Below are positions 7,860 to 15,985 of a stretch of 26,540 nucleotides of DNA, in pieces. The notes beneath the pieces are model-generated. The model was given only the letters and a program-made list of their open reading frames with translations. It was not told where the DNA came from and ran no database searches. The position numbers were made by a program, and so were the translations under genes. Numbering within the stretch: the first letter of the stretch is position 1; each line of letters opens with the position of its first letter. This DNA comes from JAGOEX01 sp964630905 (lineage in GTDB: Bacteria > UBP6 > UBA1177), in contig CAZVWR010000043.1 of the NCBI GenBank assembly GCA_964630905.1, forward strand, positions 1 through 26,540. Reading direction: 5' to 3'.

Positions 7860-8798
7860 ATGAGTCTCAATCAGCAACTTGAAAGATCAGCTTACCGCGA
7901 GGCGGGGAGAGCTGTAATGTCATATTTTTCCGGTTATTCATGCAGGCATCTTACCAAAACTGAGGAAAATTCCACCTGCAATCTCAACGATTTTGATTTC
8001 GGAACCGATACTCCCATGATCAATGCAGTATCGCGATACAAGGATAACCCTTCAATTTACGAAGCTTTTCCTGAAAATATAAAAACAAGATGCAAAGATG
8101 TTTCGCTAAAGATCATAATTATTATGATGGGCGCCCCGGCAGGAGAAGCTCTATATAAAAATAACGGAAAATTTGCAGGAAGCCCCCTTTTGTCAATTCC
8201 TGCGCAAGACCTTAAGATTGCTGATAGAATTGATTATTTTCTTTCAATAGTCAAACATGGTCAGCATCCCGGTAACTATCTTCAGATGATATTCGGGCAG
8301 GTGCTTCAACTTATGGAAGGGAAAGAGGTCTGGAATGCGGTTTCCACTCTGGCATCTGCCATAATGGGCTCAACTGATAACAAGTTGGAAAAGAATGAGA
8401 TAGAGAAAATACTTGTCGAAACTGGATTCTTAAGTTATCTGTGCCACTTAAGGCAAGGTTCGCAACAAGTTCCAAAAGCCCCTTCCAGCCATTCCGGCTT
8501 TTCAAGGGAAGAGTTGGAAAAAATGAAAAAGAAAAATCAAAACTCAACGCTTCTGAACAAAGATGATGCAGTGACAAAAATTGTCAGTTTTGCCAAAAAT
8601 TATAAGTTTGCACAACTTCAGATCGGTCTAGCTGAAGATGATCTCAAAGATATTTCAGGTTTAGAAAAAATAATTGTTGAAACACAGTCACACGATGTTG
8701 CAAAAGAAGTTATGATGTATTTTGTCTGTCTTGGAATGAAAATTTCTCCGATTTCATCAAAAAGCACATCTTCTTCAAAAGTTTTTGTCAATTTATGA
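7860..8798 (+). CDS. Degenerate M41 (FtsH-type) peptidase-like protein
   Basis: 312 aa, no signal peptide or membrane segment, probably cytoplasmic. The N-terminus SAYREAGRAVMSYFSG aligns by pattern with the AxHEAGHAvvay zinc helix of M41 peptidases, but both zinc-binding His are Arg (R13, R17). Further M41-like pattern follows: MMGAPAGEALY resembles the GG-x-AAE loop, AQDLKIADRI resembles the S-x-DL-x-x-A-T segment, and VWNAVSTLASAI...NEIEKIL resembles the final helices. There is no AAA ATPase domain. A low-complexity, Lys-rich linker (about residues 195-225) leads to an unrecognised 85-residue tail. It sits behind a sigma54 promoter and converges on yddG. The peptidase relationship is my inference from pattern; it should not be catalytically active. 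Confidence 0.62.
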   Translation: MSLNQQLERSAYREAGRAVMSYFSGYSCRHLTKTEENSTCNLNDFDFGTDTPMINAVSRYKDNPSIYEAFPENIKTRCKDVSLKIIIIMMGAPAGEALYKNNGKFAGSPLLSIPAQDLKIADRIDYFLSIVKHGQHPGNYLQMIFGQVLQLMEGKEVWNAVSTLASAIMGSTDNKLEKNEIEKILVETGFLSYLCHLRQGSQQVPKAPSSHSGFSREELEKMKKKNQNSTLLNKDDAVTKIVSFAKNYKFAQLQIGLAEDDLKDISGLEKIIVETQSHDVAKEVMMYFVCLGMKISPISSKSTSSSKVFVNL

Positions 8799-8814
8799 TC
8801 GTATCTGGCAAGTT

Positions 8815-9717
8815 CTATTTCACTGCTTTCCAGCTCATTATTGAACCAATTATCAGCAAAACACAACCTGAAAAAAGATTTGCTGAAGGCTCAACAGATA
8901 GATAAACTGCACTGAAAACAGTTGAAAAAAGCGGTGTGAGGTATGAAAAGGCGGCAACTGCAGTGACATTTCCTTTTCTCATGGCCCTGTCCCAGAGTTC
9001 ATATCCGGCAAGTGTTGCAATGCCAAGAATCGTTATTTCAATCAATACTCCGCCACTCCAACTGCTTGATTCAGATGAACCGCAACTTAACGCAAAAAGG
9101 ATCACACCTGTTACGAGAAGAAAGAGCGGAACCGGATTAATATCTGAATTTCCTGCAAGTTTGCCCGCAAGAATTGAATATGCCGCCCATGAAACGGCTC
9201 CTGCAAGAGAGAAAACATATACAAGCGGAGCTTCAGAAATTTTAAATTCCAGACCATTCCCTGAACTTGTTGTAAGAACTATGAATGTCCCTGCAACGGC
9301 AACAAAAATTGAGGGGATGAGGAACCATTTGAATTTTTTATTGTTGAAAATGACCGATCCTAAAAGAGTGAGCACCGGCCAGAGATAGTTCAGAAGTCCC
9401 GCTTCAAGCACCTGAGTTCTCGTGGTTGCTTTTCCTATCGCAAGAAAGAAGAAAAGCATGTACAGAACAAAAAGAGTGCCACAGACCAAAAGATATTTTG
9501 TTTCACCTTTTTTTAATGATTTTGGGAATTTACCACGAAAAAGCTGTATAATAAAACCGGTAAAACCGCTTACAAGATATAAAGAAGCGGCACCAGTCAG
9601 AGCTCCGAGCTGTTCTGAAATTGATCTGACAAAAGCAACAGTTACACTCCACAGAATTACTGCTGCAAAACCTTGAAATGTTGCTTTTGAAGTGAGGTCT
9701 GTTTTTAAGTTTGTCAT
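8815..9717 (-). CDS. yddG: DMT-family exporter, YddG-like (aromatic amino acid export)
   Basis: 300 aa with ten hydrophobic segments and two EamA repeats. It resembles E. coli YddG in several places: AAVILWSVTVAFVRSISEQLG at the first helix, AGLLNYLWPVLT in place of VGMVNYLWPSLT, GAVSWAAYSI in helix 6, and GNVTAVAAFSYLTPL where YddG has GNVTIMAVGSYFTP. YddG exports aromatic amino acids and similar solutes across the inner membrane; the substrate here is inferred. The promoter TTGACT-N16-GATAAA lies at 9747-9774 on the minus strand. The Shine-Dalgarno site is weak (GGATTGG). It is convergent with the pseudo-peptidase gene, with 16 bp between the stops. Confidence 0.87.
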   Translation of the reverse strand: MTNLKTDLTSKATFQGFAAVILWSVTVAFVRSISEQLGALTGAASLYLVSGFTGFIIQLFRGKFPKSLKKGETKYLLVCGTLFVLYMLFFFLAIGKATTRTQVLEAGLLNYLWPVLTLLGSVIFNNKKFKWFLIPSIFVAVAGTFIVLTTSSGNGLEFKISEAPLVYVFSLAGAVSWAAYSILAGKLAGNSDINPVPLFLLVTGVILFALSCGSSESSSWSGGVLIEITILGIATLAGYELWDRAMRKGNVTAVAAFSYLTPLFSTVFSAVYLSVEPSANLFSGCVLLIIGSIMSWKAVK

Positions 9718-9746
9718 AAAAAACCAATCCGTTGAAAACCTGGGAA

Positions 9747-9774
9747 TTTATCATTAATCTTCACACAAAGTCAA
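9747..9774 (-). promoter_or_regulatory. sigma70-type promoter for yddG
   Basis: Minus strand: TTGACT (9774-9769), 16-bp spacer, GATAAA (9752-9747). It lies back to back with the plus-strand promoter at 9785. Confidence 0.55.
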
Positions 9775-9784
9775 TCAGCTTTGT

Positions 9785-9812
9785 TTGACATTTTATGATA
9801 TGTTAATAAAAT
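9785..9812 (+). promoter_or_regulatory. sigma70-type promoter for the Cys-rich lipoprotein gene
   Basis: TTGACA (9785-9790), 16-bp spacer, TAAAAT (9807-9812). The element pair and spacing equal those before the lipoprotein gene at 26332. Confidence 0.65.
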
Positions 9813-9854
9813 CATTGTGTTATATGCGAAAATCAGTTTTTTGGAGAATAAAAG

Positions 9855-10661
9855 ATGAAACAAGTGTTTTTATGTGCTGTCATTGCGGCCGTTATGGTGT
9901 TTTCAGGGTGTAAAGACGAAAAGATAACTATAATTTCAGAAAATGATGAAGATGCCGCTGTCATTGATGATGAAACATCTGATCTGTCAAATGATTCTGA
10001 CAGTTTGAAAGATGATTCTGTTCCTGATGAATCGAACCATGACGAAATAATTATCAAGGATGAAGAGAATATCCCTGACGAAGGTGAAACCATTGATGAC
10101 TTTGCTGAATCAGATGACGACCTGTCCGACGAAGTTTTAACGGAGTCGGATGAGAATTTTAATGATGAAGATATTGAAGAGTGCATTCCTCAAGGTGGAA
10201 CGGTCGGAGTTTATCCCGATGCACCTGAGTGCTGTGAGGGACTTGAGAAATCTGTGATTTCCAACATAAAATATGAAAACAAGAGAGGATACTGTGAATC
10301 TCTTGACGGAGCTTCAGTATGCATCAACTGCGGTAATTCCAAATGTGAAGAAGGGGAAAATGTCTGCAACTGTCCGACTGACTGCTTGGAAGAAAGAAAT
10401 AAGATGTGTGATGACGGTTCAGTTGATATGTGCGATATGATGCCTCCAGTTGACTGTGAAGGGAGCACAATTCTTGCTATTCAGAACGGATGCTGGCACT
10501 GTGTCGATCCTTTGACTTGCAAAGAGACCGATCGTGATGCACACTGTGATGACGGAACAATACCAAGCTGCAAAATGCCTCAGCCAGAATGTTCAAAAAG
10601 TGAAATCCTCGCCTATCAGAATAATTGCTACTATTGCGTAGATCCGGTGACTTGTAAATAG
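9855..10661 (+). CDS. Acidic-linker, cysteine-rich lipoprotein with tandem Cys modules
   Basis: 268 aa. Lipobox VFSGC (Cys19); residues about 20-112 are dominated by Asp, Glu, Ser and Asn with hardly any basic residues. The rest is Cys-rich. A CGNSKCEEGENVCNCPTDC element resembles the Cys motif common in large extracellular proteins of uncultured and myxobacterial genomes. It is followed by two homologous modules of about 38 residues. Each starts CDDG, continues with MPP or MPQ and a Cys, and ends NxCxxCVDPxTCK, with I-L-A-(I/Y)-Q-N in the middle. The disulfide pattern implies an oxidising, extracytoplasmic location. The start follows GGAG. The function is unknown: a stalked surface module, binding or inhibitory, is possible. 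The stop is 3 bp from that of the convergent Smr gene. Confidence 0.85.
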   Translation: MKQVFLCAVIAAVMVFSGCKDEKITIISENDEDAAVIDDETSDLSNDSDSLKDDSVPDESNHDEIIIKDEENIPDEGETIDDFAESDDDLSDEVLTESDENFNDEDIEECIPQGGTVGVYPDAPECCEGLEKSVISNIKYENKRGYCESLDGASVCINCGNSKCEEGENVCNCPTDCLEERNKMCDDGSVDMCDMMPPVDCEGSTILAIQNGCWHCVDPLTCKETDRDAHCDDGTIPSCKMPQPECSKSEILAYQNNCYYCVDPVTCK

Positions 10662-10664
10662 AAA

Positions 10665-11063
10665 TCAGCTTACATCAACAAAACCGGAACCTTTTACAGT
10701 TCTGTTCTCCCATGAAATTGTTCTGACAACTCCTTCCCGTTTTAATTTGAGCAGAAGTTCATCAACCGCTTCAGGAATGACCGGTTCATTTTCAGAATGC
10801 TTCCCTTTTCCTGTGATTATGCGAAGTTTAAGATAACCTCTTGCTTTCATGTCTTTTACTGTGATCTCAACTTTTTTCAATGCGTCATCTTTGAGCATTC
10901 CGTGAAGATCAAGAGTGTGATCAGGCCTTGTCTCAACGGACTTGAGAAACCTTTTCTGTTCTTCAACTGTTGAACTCTTTTCCTTTTTATGGATCTCAAA
11001 ATCAATATCGGAATATTCTTCAAGAAGCTTTGAAAAATCGTCTTTCTTTTTTTTATCCGACAT
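10665..11063 (-). CDS. Smr-domain protein
   Basis: 132 aa. A charged, helical N-terminus (Lys/Glu-rich, residues 1-45) is followed by a C-terminal Smr domain with the signature LDLHG and the loop ITGKGKHS. The Smr fold is found at the end of MutS2 and in stand-alone proteins, where it acts as a DNA or RNA nuclease or binding module. I take the start at 11063 because GGAGG precedes it at good spacing (GGAGGAAGAATG); an in-frame ATG at 11120 has no ribosome site. It is divergent from mnmA. The minus strand has TTGACA at 11137-11132 but no convincing -10, so its promoter remains unplaced. Confidence 0.85.
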   Translation of the reverse strand: MSDKKKKDDFSKLLEEYSDIDFEIHKKEKSSTVEEQKRFLKSVETRPDHTLDLHGMLKDDALKKVEITVKDMKARGYLKLRIITGKGKHSENEPVIPEAVDELLLKLKREGVVRTISWENRTVKGSGFVDVS

Positions 11064-11121
11064 TCTTCCTCCATTCAAAACAGACTTATCCCAAAATACC
11101 ATTCCGTATGTTTTTTTCAAG

Positions 11122-11149
11122 TTGATTTTGCTGTCAACTGAAGTATTCT
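11122..11149 (+). promoter_or_regulatory. Probable promoter for mnmA
   Basis: TTGATT (11122-11127), 16-bp spacer, TATTCT (11144-11149). The inverted repeat GTTGA (11121-11125) / TCAAC (11134-11138) overlaps the -35 region and might be an operator, but it is short. Confidence 0.45.
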
Positions 11150-11179
11150 ATTTAGGAATTTGCTGTTTCGGAGGTTGTT

Positions 11180-12274
11180 TTGGTAAGCAGAAAAAAAAGA
11201 GTGGCAGTGGGGCTTAGCGGCGGGGTTGATTCTGCTGTAACTGCTCACATTCTCAAGGAAAAGGGTTTTGATGTCTGCGGAATAACGATGTCGATATGGG
11301 ACGGCGGGATAACGATAGACGATCTTACAAAAAAAGGGTGTTACGGGCCAAACAAAGATAAAGATATTGAAGATGCCCGCAAGATCTCGGAATTCCTAAA
11401 TATTCCGTTTAAAGTAATAGATATGAAAAAAGAGTTTCAGGAACATGTGGTAAGCTATTTTAAAAAGGAATATCTTGCCGGTCGCACACCGAACCCGTGT
11501 GTTGTCTGCAATAGATTCCTTAAATTCGGTGCATTTCTTGAAAAAGCTCTGTCCGAGGGGTTTGAATTTGATTATTTTGCGACTGGTCACTATGCAAAAA
11601 TTGTTGAGGAGAACGGTGAATTCTTTATAAAAAAAGCAGTTTCTGAATCAAAGGACCAGACCTATTTTCTTCAGGGGATAAAAAGGGAACTGCTGAAAAA
11701 GATACTGTTTCCGCTTGGAGAAATGACAAAGCCGCAAGTTCGCGATATTGCAAGAGAAATAGGACTTGAAGTGGCTGAAAGACCTGAAAGTCAGGATTTC
11801 ATCGCAGGGGGTGATTATTCGCCTCTTTTTGCCAATGACAACATTAAAGAAGGTGACATTGTTGATGAAACAGGCAGAGTTCTCGGTCGTCACAAAGGGA
11901 TGATCCATTATACAGTAGGTCAGAGAAAAGGGCTCGGCATCAGCAGTGAAAAACCGCTTTATGTCCTGAAAATTGATCCGGAAAAGAACCGCGTAGTTGT
12001 TACAGACAAGGAAAATCTTTTTTCAGACACTCTTACTGCCTCATCTTTCAACCCGCTTGTCAAATTTGAAAACATGAATGAATTCAGAGCATTGGCTAAG
12101 ATAAGACAGAAACACAAAGAAGCCCCTGCAACAATTTCATTCATTGATCCTAATACTCTCAATATCGTTTTTGATGAACCTCAGCTTTCAATAACTCCCG
12201 GTCAGGCAGTCGCAATTTATGACGGCGACAAACTTCTTGGCGGGGGGATAATTGAGACAAAATCAGAAAAATAA
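11180..12274 (+). CDS. mnmA: tRNA 2-thiouridine(34) synthase MnmA, CxxC variant
   Basis: 364 aa cytoplasmic enzyme that activates U34 of Lys, Glu and Gln tRNAs with ATP and transfers sulfur to give s2U. The PP-loop SGGVDS spans residues 13-18. Other family marks are the tRNA-contacting ATGHYAK, KDQTYFLQG, LFPLGEMTKPQVR, and HYTVGQRKGLGI at the start of the central domain, followed by the C-terminal barrel. The first catalytic cysteine region reads NPCVVCN (C107, C110), so there is a CxxC where E. coli has DxxC. The second catalytic Cys, expected after the ES motif, is missing: the segment reads ESQDFIAGGDY. The start is TTG at 11180, six bases after GGAGG (11170-11174). The serpin gene follows 46 bp downstream and may be co-transcribed. 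Confidence 0.92.
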   Translation: MVSRKKRVAVGLSGGVDSAVTAHILKEKGFDVCGITMSIWDGGITIDDLTKKGCYGPNKDKDIEDARKISEFLNIPFKVIDMKKEFQEHVVSYFKKEYLAGRTPNPCVVCNRFLKFGAFLEKALSEGFEFDYFATGHYAKIVEENGEFFIKKAVSESKDQTYFLQGIKRELLKKILFPLGEMTKPQVRDIAREIGLEVAERPESQDFIAGGDYSPLFANDNIKEGDIVDETGRVLGRHKGMIHYTVGQRKGLGISSEKPLYVLKIDPEKNRVVVTDKENLFSDTLTASSFNPLVKFENMNEFRALAKIRQKHKEAPATISFIDPNTLNIVFDEPQLSITPGQAVAIYDGDKLLGGGIIETKSEK

Positions 12275-12320
12275 GATAATTATTACACTAAAGCATCGTA
12301 AACTTTTTTTGGAGGCTGAT

Positions 12321-13634
12321 ATGAAGCGGTTTTTTTCAATGATTTCAATTGTTGTGCTGGTTCTGCTCTTTTTTATTTCCTGTGAAAATGAAACAAAGAA
12401 CACAAATGATGAAGAAGTGAATGACGAGGAGGTAAATGACGAGGAAACCTCGGCAGTTGAACTTAAATACAAAAAAGCGGATGAACATGCGGATGCGGTT
12501 TCAAAAGAGATCGCTGCTGCAAATACTGCTTTTGCTGGAAAGATATTTGCCGCTCTTTCTCAGGAAGAGGCAGGTAAAAACATGATGATCTCTCCTCTTT
12601 CAATTTCAATTGCACTTGCTATGACCATTAACGGAGCAAGCGGAGAAAATCTTGAAGAGATGAAAGATGTTATGGAATTTGGCAGTATGGACATGGAAGA
12701 TGTGAATGATCAGTTCTATTCCCTTATTCAGAGTCTTGTTGAAGCTGACAAGGATATGATCATGGCGATTGCCAATTCCGTGTGGATGGACCTTGCTTTT
12801 GAACCGAGAGTTAAAGAAAAATTTCTTTCCGTTCTTGATGAATTTTATGATGCCGAAGCCTTTGCCCTTGACTTCGGTAATCCTGACTCAGTTGATGTCA
12901 TAAACGGGTGGGTCAAAGAAAACACGATGGAAAAGATCGAAAAAATAATAGAAGAGATCGGTGCCGACACGGTGATGTATCTTATCAATGCAATATATTT
13001 CAAAGCGGCATGGACAGTAACTTTTGATAAGGAATCAACCTATGAAGGACAGTTCACACTTTCTGACGAATCAACCAAAACTGTTCCAATGATGACATTC
13101 AAAGATGCACAGGATTTTGATTTTTACAGTTCAGGCTGGGAAGAAGGAGATTACAGCGTTATACGACTTCCCTACGGCAGAGGAAAATTTGCATTTTACG
13201 GCATCATTCCTAACAGTGGGTCAATTGATGACTTTATATCCAAAATGGCGGAAACCGGTTTGGAAAGTTACTTTGAAAACCTCGTTGAAACAGAAGAAGT
13301 TCCTGTAATGATGCCGAAATTCAAGTTTGAGTATGAAAAGTCTCTTGTCGATATTTTCAAGACACTTGGAATGGAAAAAGCATTTGAAACAGGCGGACTG
13401 CTTGAACTTGCACAAGATGGTGAAAATCTTTATATCTCCGACATAATTCATAAAACCTATATTGAAGTCAATGAGGAAGGAACAGAGGCCGCCGCAGTTA
13501 CCGCAGTTGAAGTCGGAGAAACATCAATGCCTGCCGGATTTTATGGAAACAGACCATTTGTATATGTAATCCGTGACGACCGTTCTGGCACAATCCTGTT
13601 TATCGGAAAAGTTGAAGATCCCTCTGCTGAATAG
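12321..13634 (+). CDS. Serpin-family lipoprotein (inhibitory-type serine/cysteine protease inhibitor)
   Basis: 437 aa. The signal peptide ends in the lipobox FFISC (Cys21), followed by an acidic linker with a repeated NDEEV unit. The complete serpin fold follows: NMMISPLSISIALAMTINGA, NAIYFKAAW, and the C-terminal NRPFVYVIRD. The hinge EEGTEAAAVTAV has small residues at P15-P9, the hallmark of inhibitory serpins. Counting along the loop against alpha-1-antitrypsin (identical length from the hinge Gly to the RPF/KPF motif) puts the scissile bond at T401-S402, with P4-P1 V-G-E-T. The start at 12321 follows GGAGG; an upstream in-frame ATG inside mnmA has no ribosome site. It would trap a protease covalently in the periplasm or at the surface, perhaps protecting the cell from host, prey or community proteases. 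Confidence 0.93.
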   Translation: MKRFFSMISIVVLVLLFFISCENETKNTNDEEVNDEEVNDEETSAVELKYKKADEHADAVSKEIAAANTAFAGKIFAALSQEEAGKNMMISPLSISIALAMTINGASGENLEEMKDVMEFGSMDMEDVNDQFYSLIQSLVEADKDMIMAIANSVWMDLAFEPRVKEKFLSVLDEFYDAEAFALDFGNPDSVDVINGWVKENTMEKIEKIIEEIGADTVMYLINAIYFKAAWTVTFDKESTYEGQFTLSDESTKTVPMMTFKDAQDFDFYSSGWEEGDYSVIRLPYGRGKFAFYGIIPNSGSIDDFISKMAETGLESYFENLVETEEVPVMMPKFKFEYEKSLVDIFKTLGMEKAFETGGLLELAQDGENLYISDIIHKTYIEVNEEGTEAAAVTAVEVGETSMPAGFYGNRPFVYVIRDDRSGTILFIGKVEDPSAE

Positions 13635-13696
13635 CATTCAGGTTTAAACACACGGAATTTAAATTACATGGTTTTATCCTTAAGTAAGGGTTTTCT

Positions 13697-13724
13697 TTGA
13701 CAAATTCATTTTTCAGCATATTTT
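13697..13724 (+). promoter_or_regulatory. Probable promoter for the DUF485-actP operon
   Basis: TTGACA (13697-13702), 16-bp spacer, TATTTT (13719-13724). The leader to the ATG at 13779 is about 48 nt. Confidence 0.5.
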
Positions 13725-13778
13725 TCAATCCGCTGGCTGTTTAAAAAATTGCAAAAACTGTTTGTCCCGGAGGGAAAA

Positions 13779-14081
13779 ATGTTACATGGACCTGCTGCAA
13801 AACTCGGCAAAGACAATGCCTCTGCCGTGAAATCAAAACTCGGTCTCAAGCTGTTTGCTGTCTATGCTTTGATCTATGCCGGATTTGTCGTTATAAACAT
13901 GGTCGATCCGAATATGATGGAGATGAAGATCGTTGCCGGGCTTAACTTCGCTGTCGTTTACGGATTCGGACTGATAATCCTCGCCATAGTCATGGGGATA
14001 ATTTACAACGGCATCTGTACAGATTGCGAAGAACGGATGAACAAGTCTGAGAAAATTTCTGAAAAAGGAGAGGCAAAATGA
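13779..14081 (+). CDS. DUF485 family membrane protein (YjcH-like)
   Basis: 100 aa with two hydrophobic helices (about residues 26-40 and 56-78) and a Lys/Glu-rich C-terminal tail. DUF485 proteins such as E. coli YjcH are almost always encoded directly before the acetate symporter ActP, and that is the arrangement here: the stop overlaps the next start as ATGA. They are thought to be a small partner subunit of the symporter; the biochemical role is unsettled. The start at 13779 is chosen because CGGAGGG ends 4-5 nt before it; an in-frame ATG at 13749 precedes this ribosome site. Two cysteines (CTDC) lie just after the second helix. Confidence 0.85.
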   Translation: MLHGPAAKLGKDNASAVKSKLGLKLFAVYALIYAGFVVINMVDPNMMEMKIVAGLNFAVVYGFGLIILAIVMGIIYNGICTDCEERMNKSEKISEKGEAK

Positions 14082-15985
14082 TATACAACACTTCTCCTAT
14101 CGCCATTGGACTTTTTCTCTTCTTTGTTTCGTTTGTTCTTTTCCTGAGTTTTTATTTTGCAAAGAAAACCAAGACATCTGCTTCATATTTTGCCGCAGGC
14201 GGAACTATACACTGGGCTGTAAACGGAATCGCATTTGCCGGCGACTATCTTTCCGCCGCTTCATTCCTAGGTATCTGCGGAATGATCGCCTATTACGGAT
14301 ATGACGGATTTCTTTATTCGATAGGATATCTTGCAGGCTGGGTCGTTGCCCTTTTTGTTGTTGCTGAACCGATGAAAAGACTCGGTAAATATACTTTCAC
14401 CGATGCACTTGACTCACAGTTCAATTCAAAAAGCATTCAGCTTCTGGCCGCAATAAGCACGCTTGTTGTTTCAATATGTTATCTCATTCCGCAGATGGTG
14501 GGAGCTGGTGCACTTGTTACACCTCTTCTCGGACTGCCTCACTGGGTTGGGGTTGTGATGGTAGGCGCCATCGTCATTTTCATTGTGGCAACTGCCGGAA
14601 TGACATCAACAACCTATGTCCAGTTCATTAAAGGAGGTCTTTTAATAGTTTTTTCAACGGTTCTTTCGGTCTACATATTCAGTAACGGAATCAATCTCAA
14701 GCCCCATGCTGAGTATCATAATTCTAAAACAATTCCGGCAGTTGTAAGCGAAAGCGGTGAAGTTTCCATCTCTGACAGCGAATATGCTTTTGCCGGTAAA
14801 ACTGTTGTCAAAGGAGACACTTTTGTCAAACTGATCAAAGGTGGTGTTGCAAGCTGGTGGAAGCTTAAAGAGAGCTATCTTGAAGAAACGATCTTTATCG
14901 AAAAGACTTCAGAAGGCAAACTTCTTTTTAACGGAGAGCCTCAGGAAAAAGGGAAGTTCTATTCCGTCGGTCATGCAAAAAAAATCGTTGTTGACGGGAA
15001 AGAAGTTGAAAAATCAGGTCCCCTCGGGCCGATCTCATTTTTGTCAACGATAGACAACAGCGAAATAGTCCGTTTCCTCCCTGTAAAATTCAAACATGAC
15101 GGGAGCAATGTTTCCCTGTGGCAGCAGACTGTGACAAAAGGTTCAAAGATAATGCGCCCCGGACTTCTTTTTAAAATTGACGGAGACGCCACTTTCCTTC
15201 AGAAACTCAACTTTATATCGTTGATGCTTGCGCTGTTTCTCGGAACTGCTGCACTTCCGCATATCCTGATCAGATATTACACTGTACCGAGTCAGAAAGA
15301 TGCCAGAAAATCAACAATTGTGGCTATTGCCGCGATCGGATTTTTCTATATTCTTACTCTCTACATGGGTCTTGGCGCAATGATTAACGGAGTGCTTGAT
15401 GTTGAAAGTTCCAACATGTCGGCACCACTTCTTGCAAAATTTTTCGGAGTAGGGCTTTTTTCAATAATTTCCGCAATTGCATTTGCAACCGTTCTTGGAA
15501 CTGTAAGCGGTCTTATTGTCGCCGCATCAGGAGCGGTGGCGCATGATCTCATGGATAGATATCTTGCAATAAAAATGACAGATACTCAGAAAGTCAGGGC
15601 AGGAAAAATGTCAGCTGTAGTTGTAGGAGCACTTGCAATTGTAATGGGGATAATTTTTAAGGAAGTGAATGTTTCGTTCCTTGTCGGGCTTGCTTTCGCA
15701 GTAGCCGCATCGGCAAATCTTCCAGCGATTCTTATGCTTCTTTTCTGGAAAGGGACGACAGCAAAAGGTATCGCCGCTTCAATATTTGTAGGAATGACCT
15801 CGTCGTTAACTATTATTGCTCTTTCTCCAAGCATGTATGAAATATACGGTCTTGATCCGGCAACAGCGATAATTCCTTTGAGCAATCCCGGAATAATATC
15901 AATTCCGATGAGTTTTATTACGCTGGTTATTGTTTCGATTATTACAAAAAAAGATAACAGCACAAAAATTTCTGCTCCTGTATAA
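14078..15985 (+). CDS. actP: Sodium/acetate (monocarboxylate) symporter, SSS family, ActP-like with large loop insert
   Basis: 635 aa, about 85 residues longer than E. coli ActP. The sodium:solute symporter core is recognisable: SASYFAAGGTIHWAVNGIAFAGDYLSAASFLG at the start in overlapping segments, KRLGKYTFTDAL, TAGMTSTTYVQFIKGG, and LPHILIRYYTVPSQKDAR in the second half. The extra length is a hydrophilic stretch of roughly residues 205-365, between the helix after TYVQFIKGG and the one starting near LNFISLMLALFLGTAALP. The insert is rich in Lys, Glu and beta-prone segments. ActP proteins import acetate and other short monocarboxylates with Na+. Coupled by ATGA overlap to the DUF485 gene. No acetyl-CoA synthetase gene is in the window. 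Confidence 0.88.
   Translation: MIYNTSPIAIGLFLFFVSFVLFLSFYFAKKTKTSASYFAAGGTIHWAVNGIAFAGDYLSAASFLGICGMIAYYGYDGFLYSIGYLAGWVVALFVVAEPMKRLGKYTFTDALDSQFNSKSIQLLAAISTLVVSICYLIPQMVGAGALVTPLLGLPHWVGVVMVGAIVIFIVATAGMTSTTYVQFIKGGLLIVFSTVLSVYIFSNGINLKPHAEYHNSKTIPAVVSESGEVSISDSEYAFAGKTVVKGDTFVKLIKGGVASWWKLKESYLEETIFIEKTSEGKLLFNGEPQEKGKFYSVGHAKKIVVDGKEVEKSGPLGPISFLSTIDNSEIVRFLPVKFKHDGSNVSLWQQTVTKGSKIMRPGLLFKIDGDATFLQKLNFISLMLALFLGTAALPHILIRYYTVPSQKDARKSTIVAIAAIGFFYILTLYMGLGAMINGVLDVESSNMSAPLLAKFFGVGLFSIISAIAFATVLGTVSGLIVAASGAVAHDLMDRYLAIKMTDTQKVRAGKMSAVVVGALAIVMGIIFKEVNVSFLVGLAFAVAASANLPAILMLLFWKGTTAKGIAASIFVGMTSSLTIIALSPSMYEIYGLDPATAIIPLSNPGIISIPMSFITLVIVSIITKKDNSTKISAPV

Noticed and set aside
12252..12320. 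N-terminal extension of the serpin into mnmA
   Set aside because: No ribosome site, no signal peptide at that start; GGAGG and a perfect lipoprotein signal support 12321.
13679..13690. CCTTAAGTAAGG as terminator after the serpin gene
   Set aside because: The stem is only 4-5 bp with a 2-4 nt loop and no proper T-run; not convincing.
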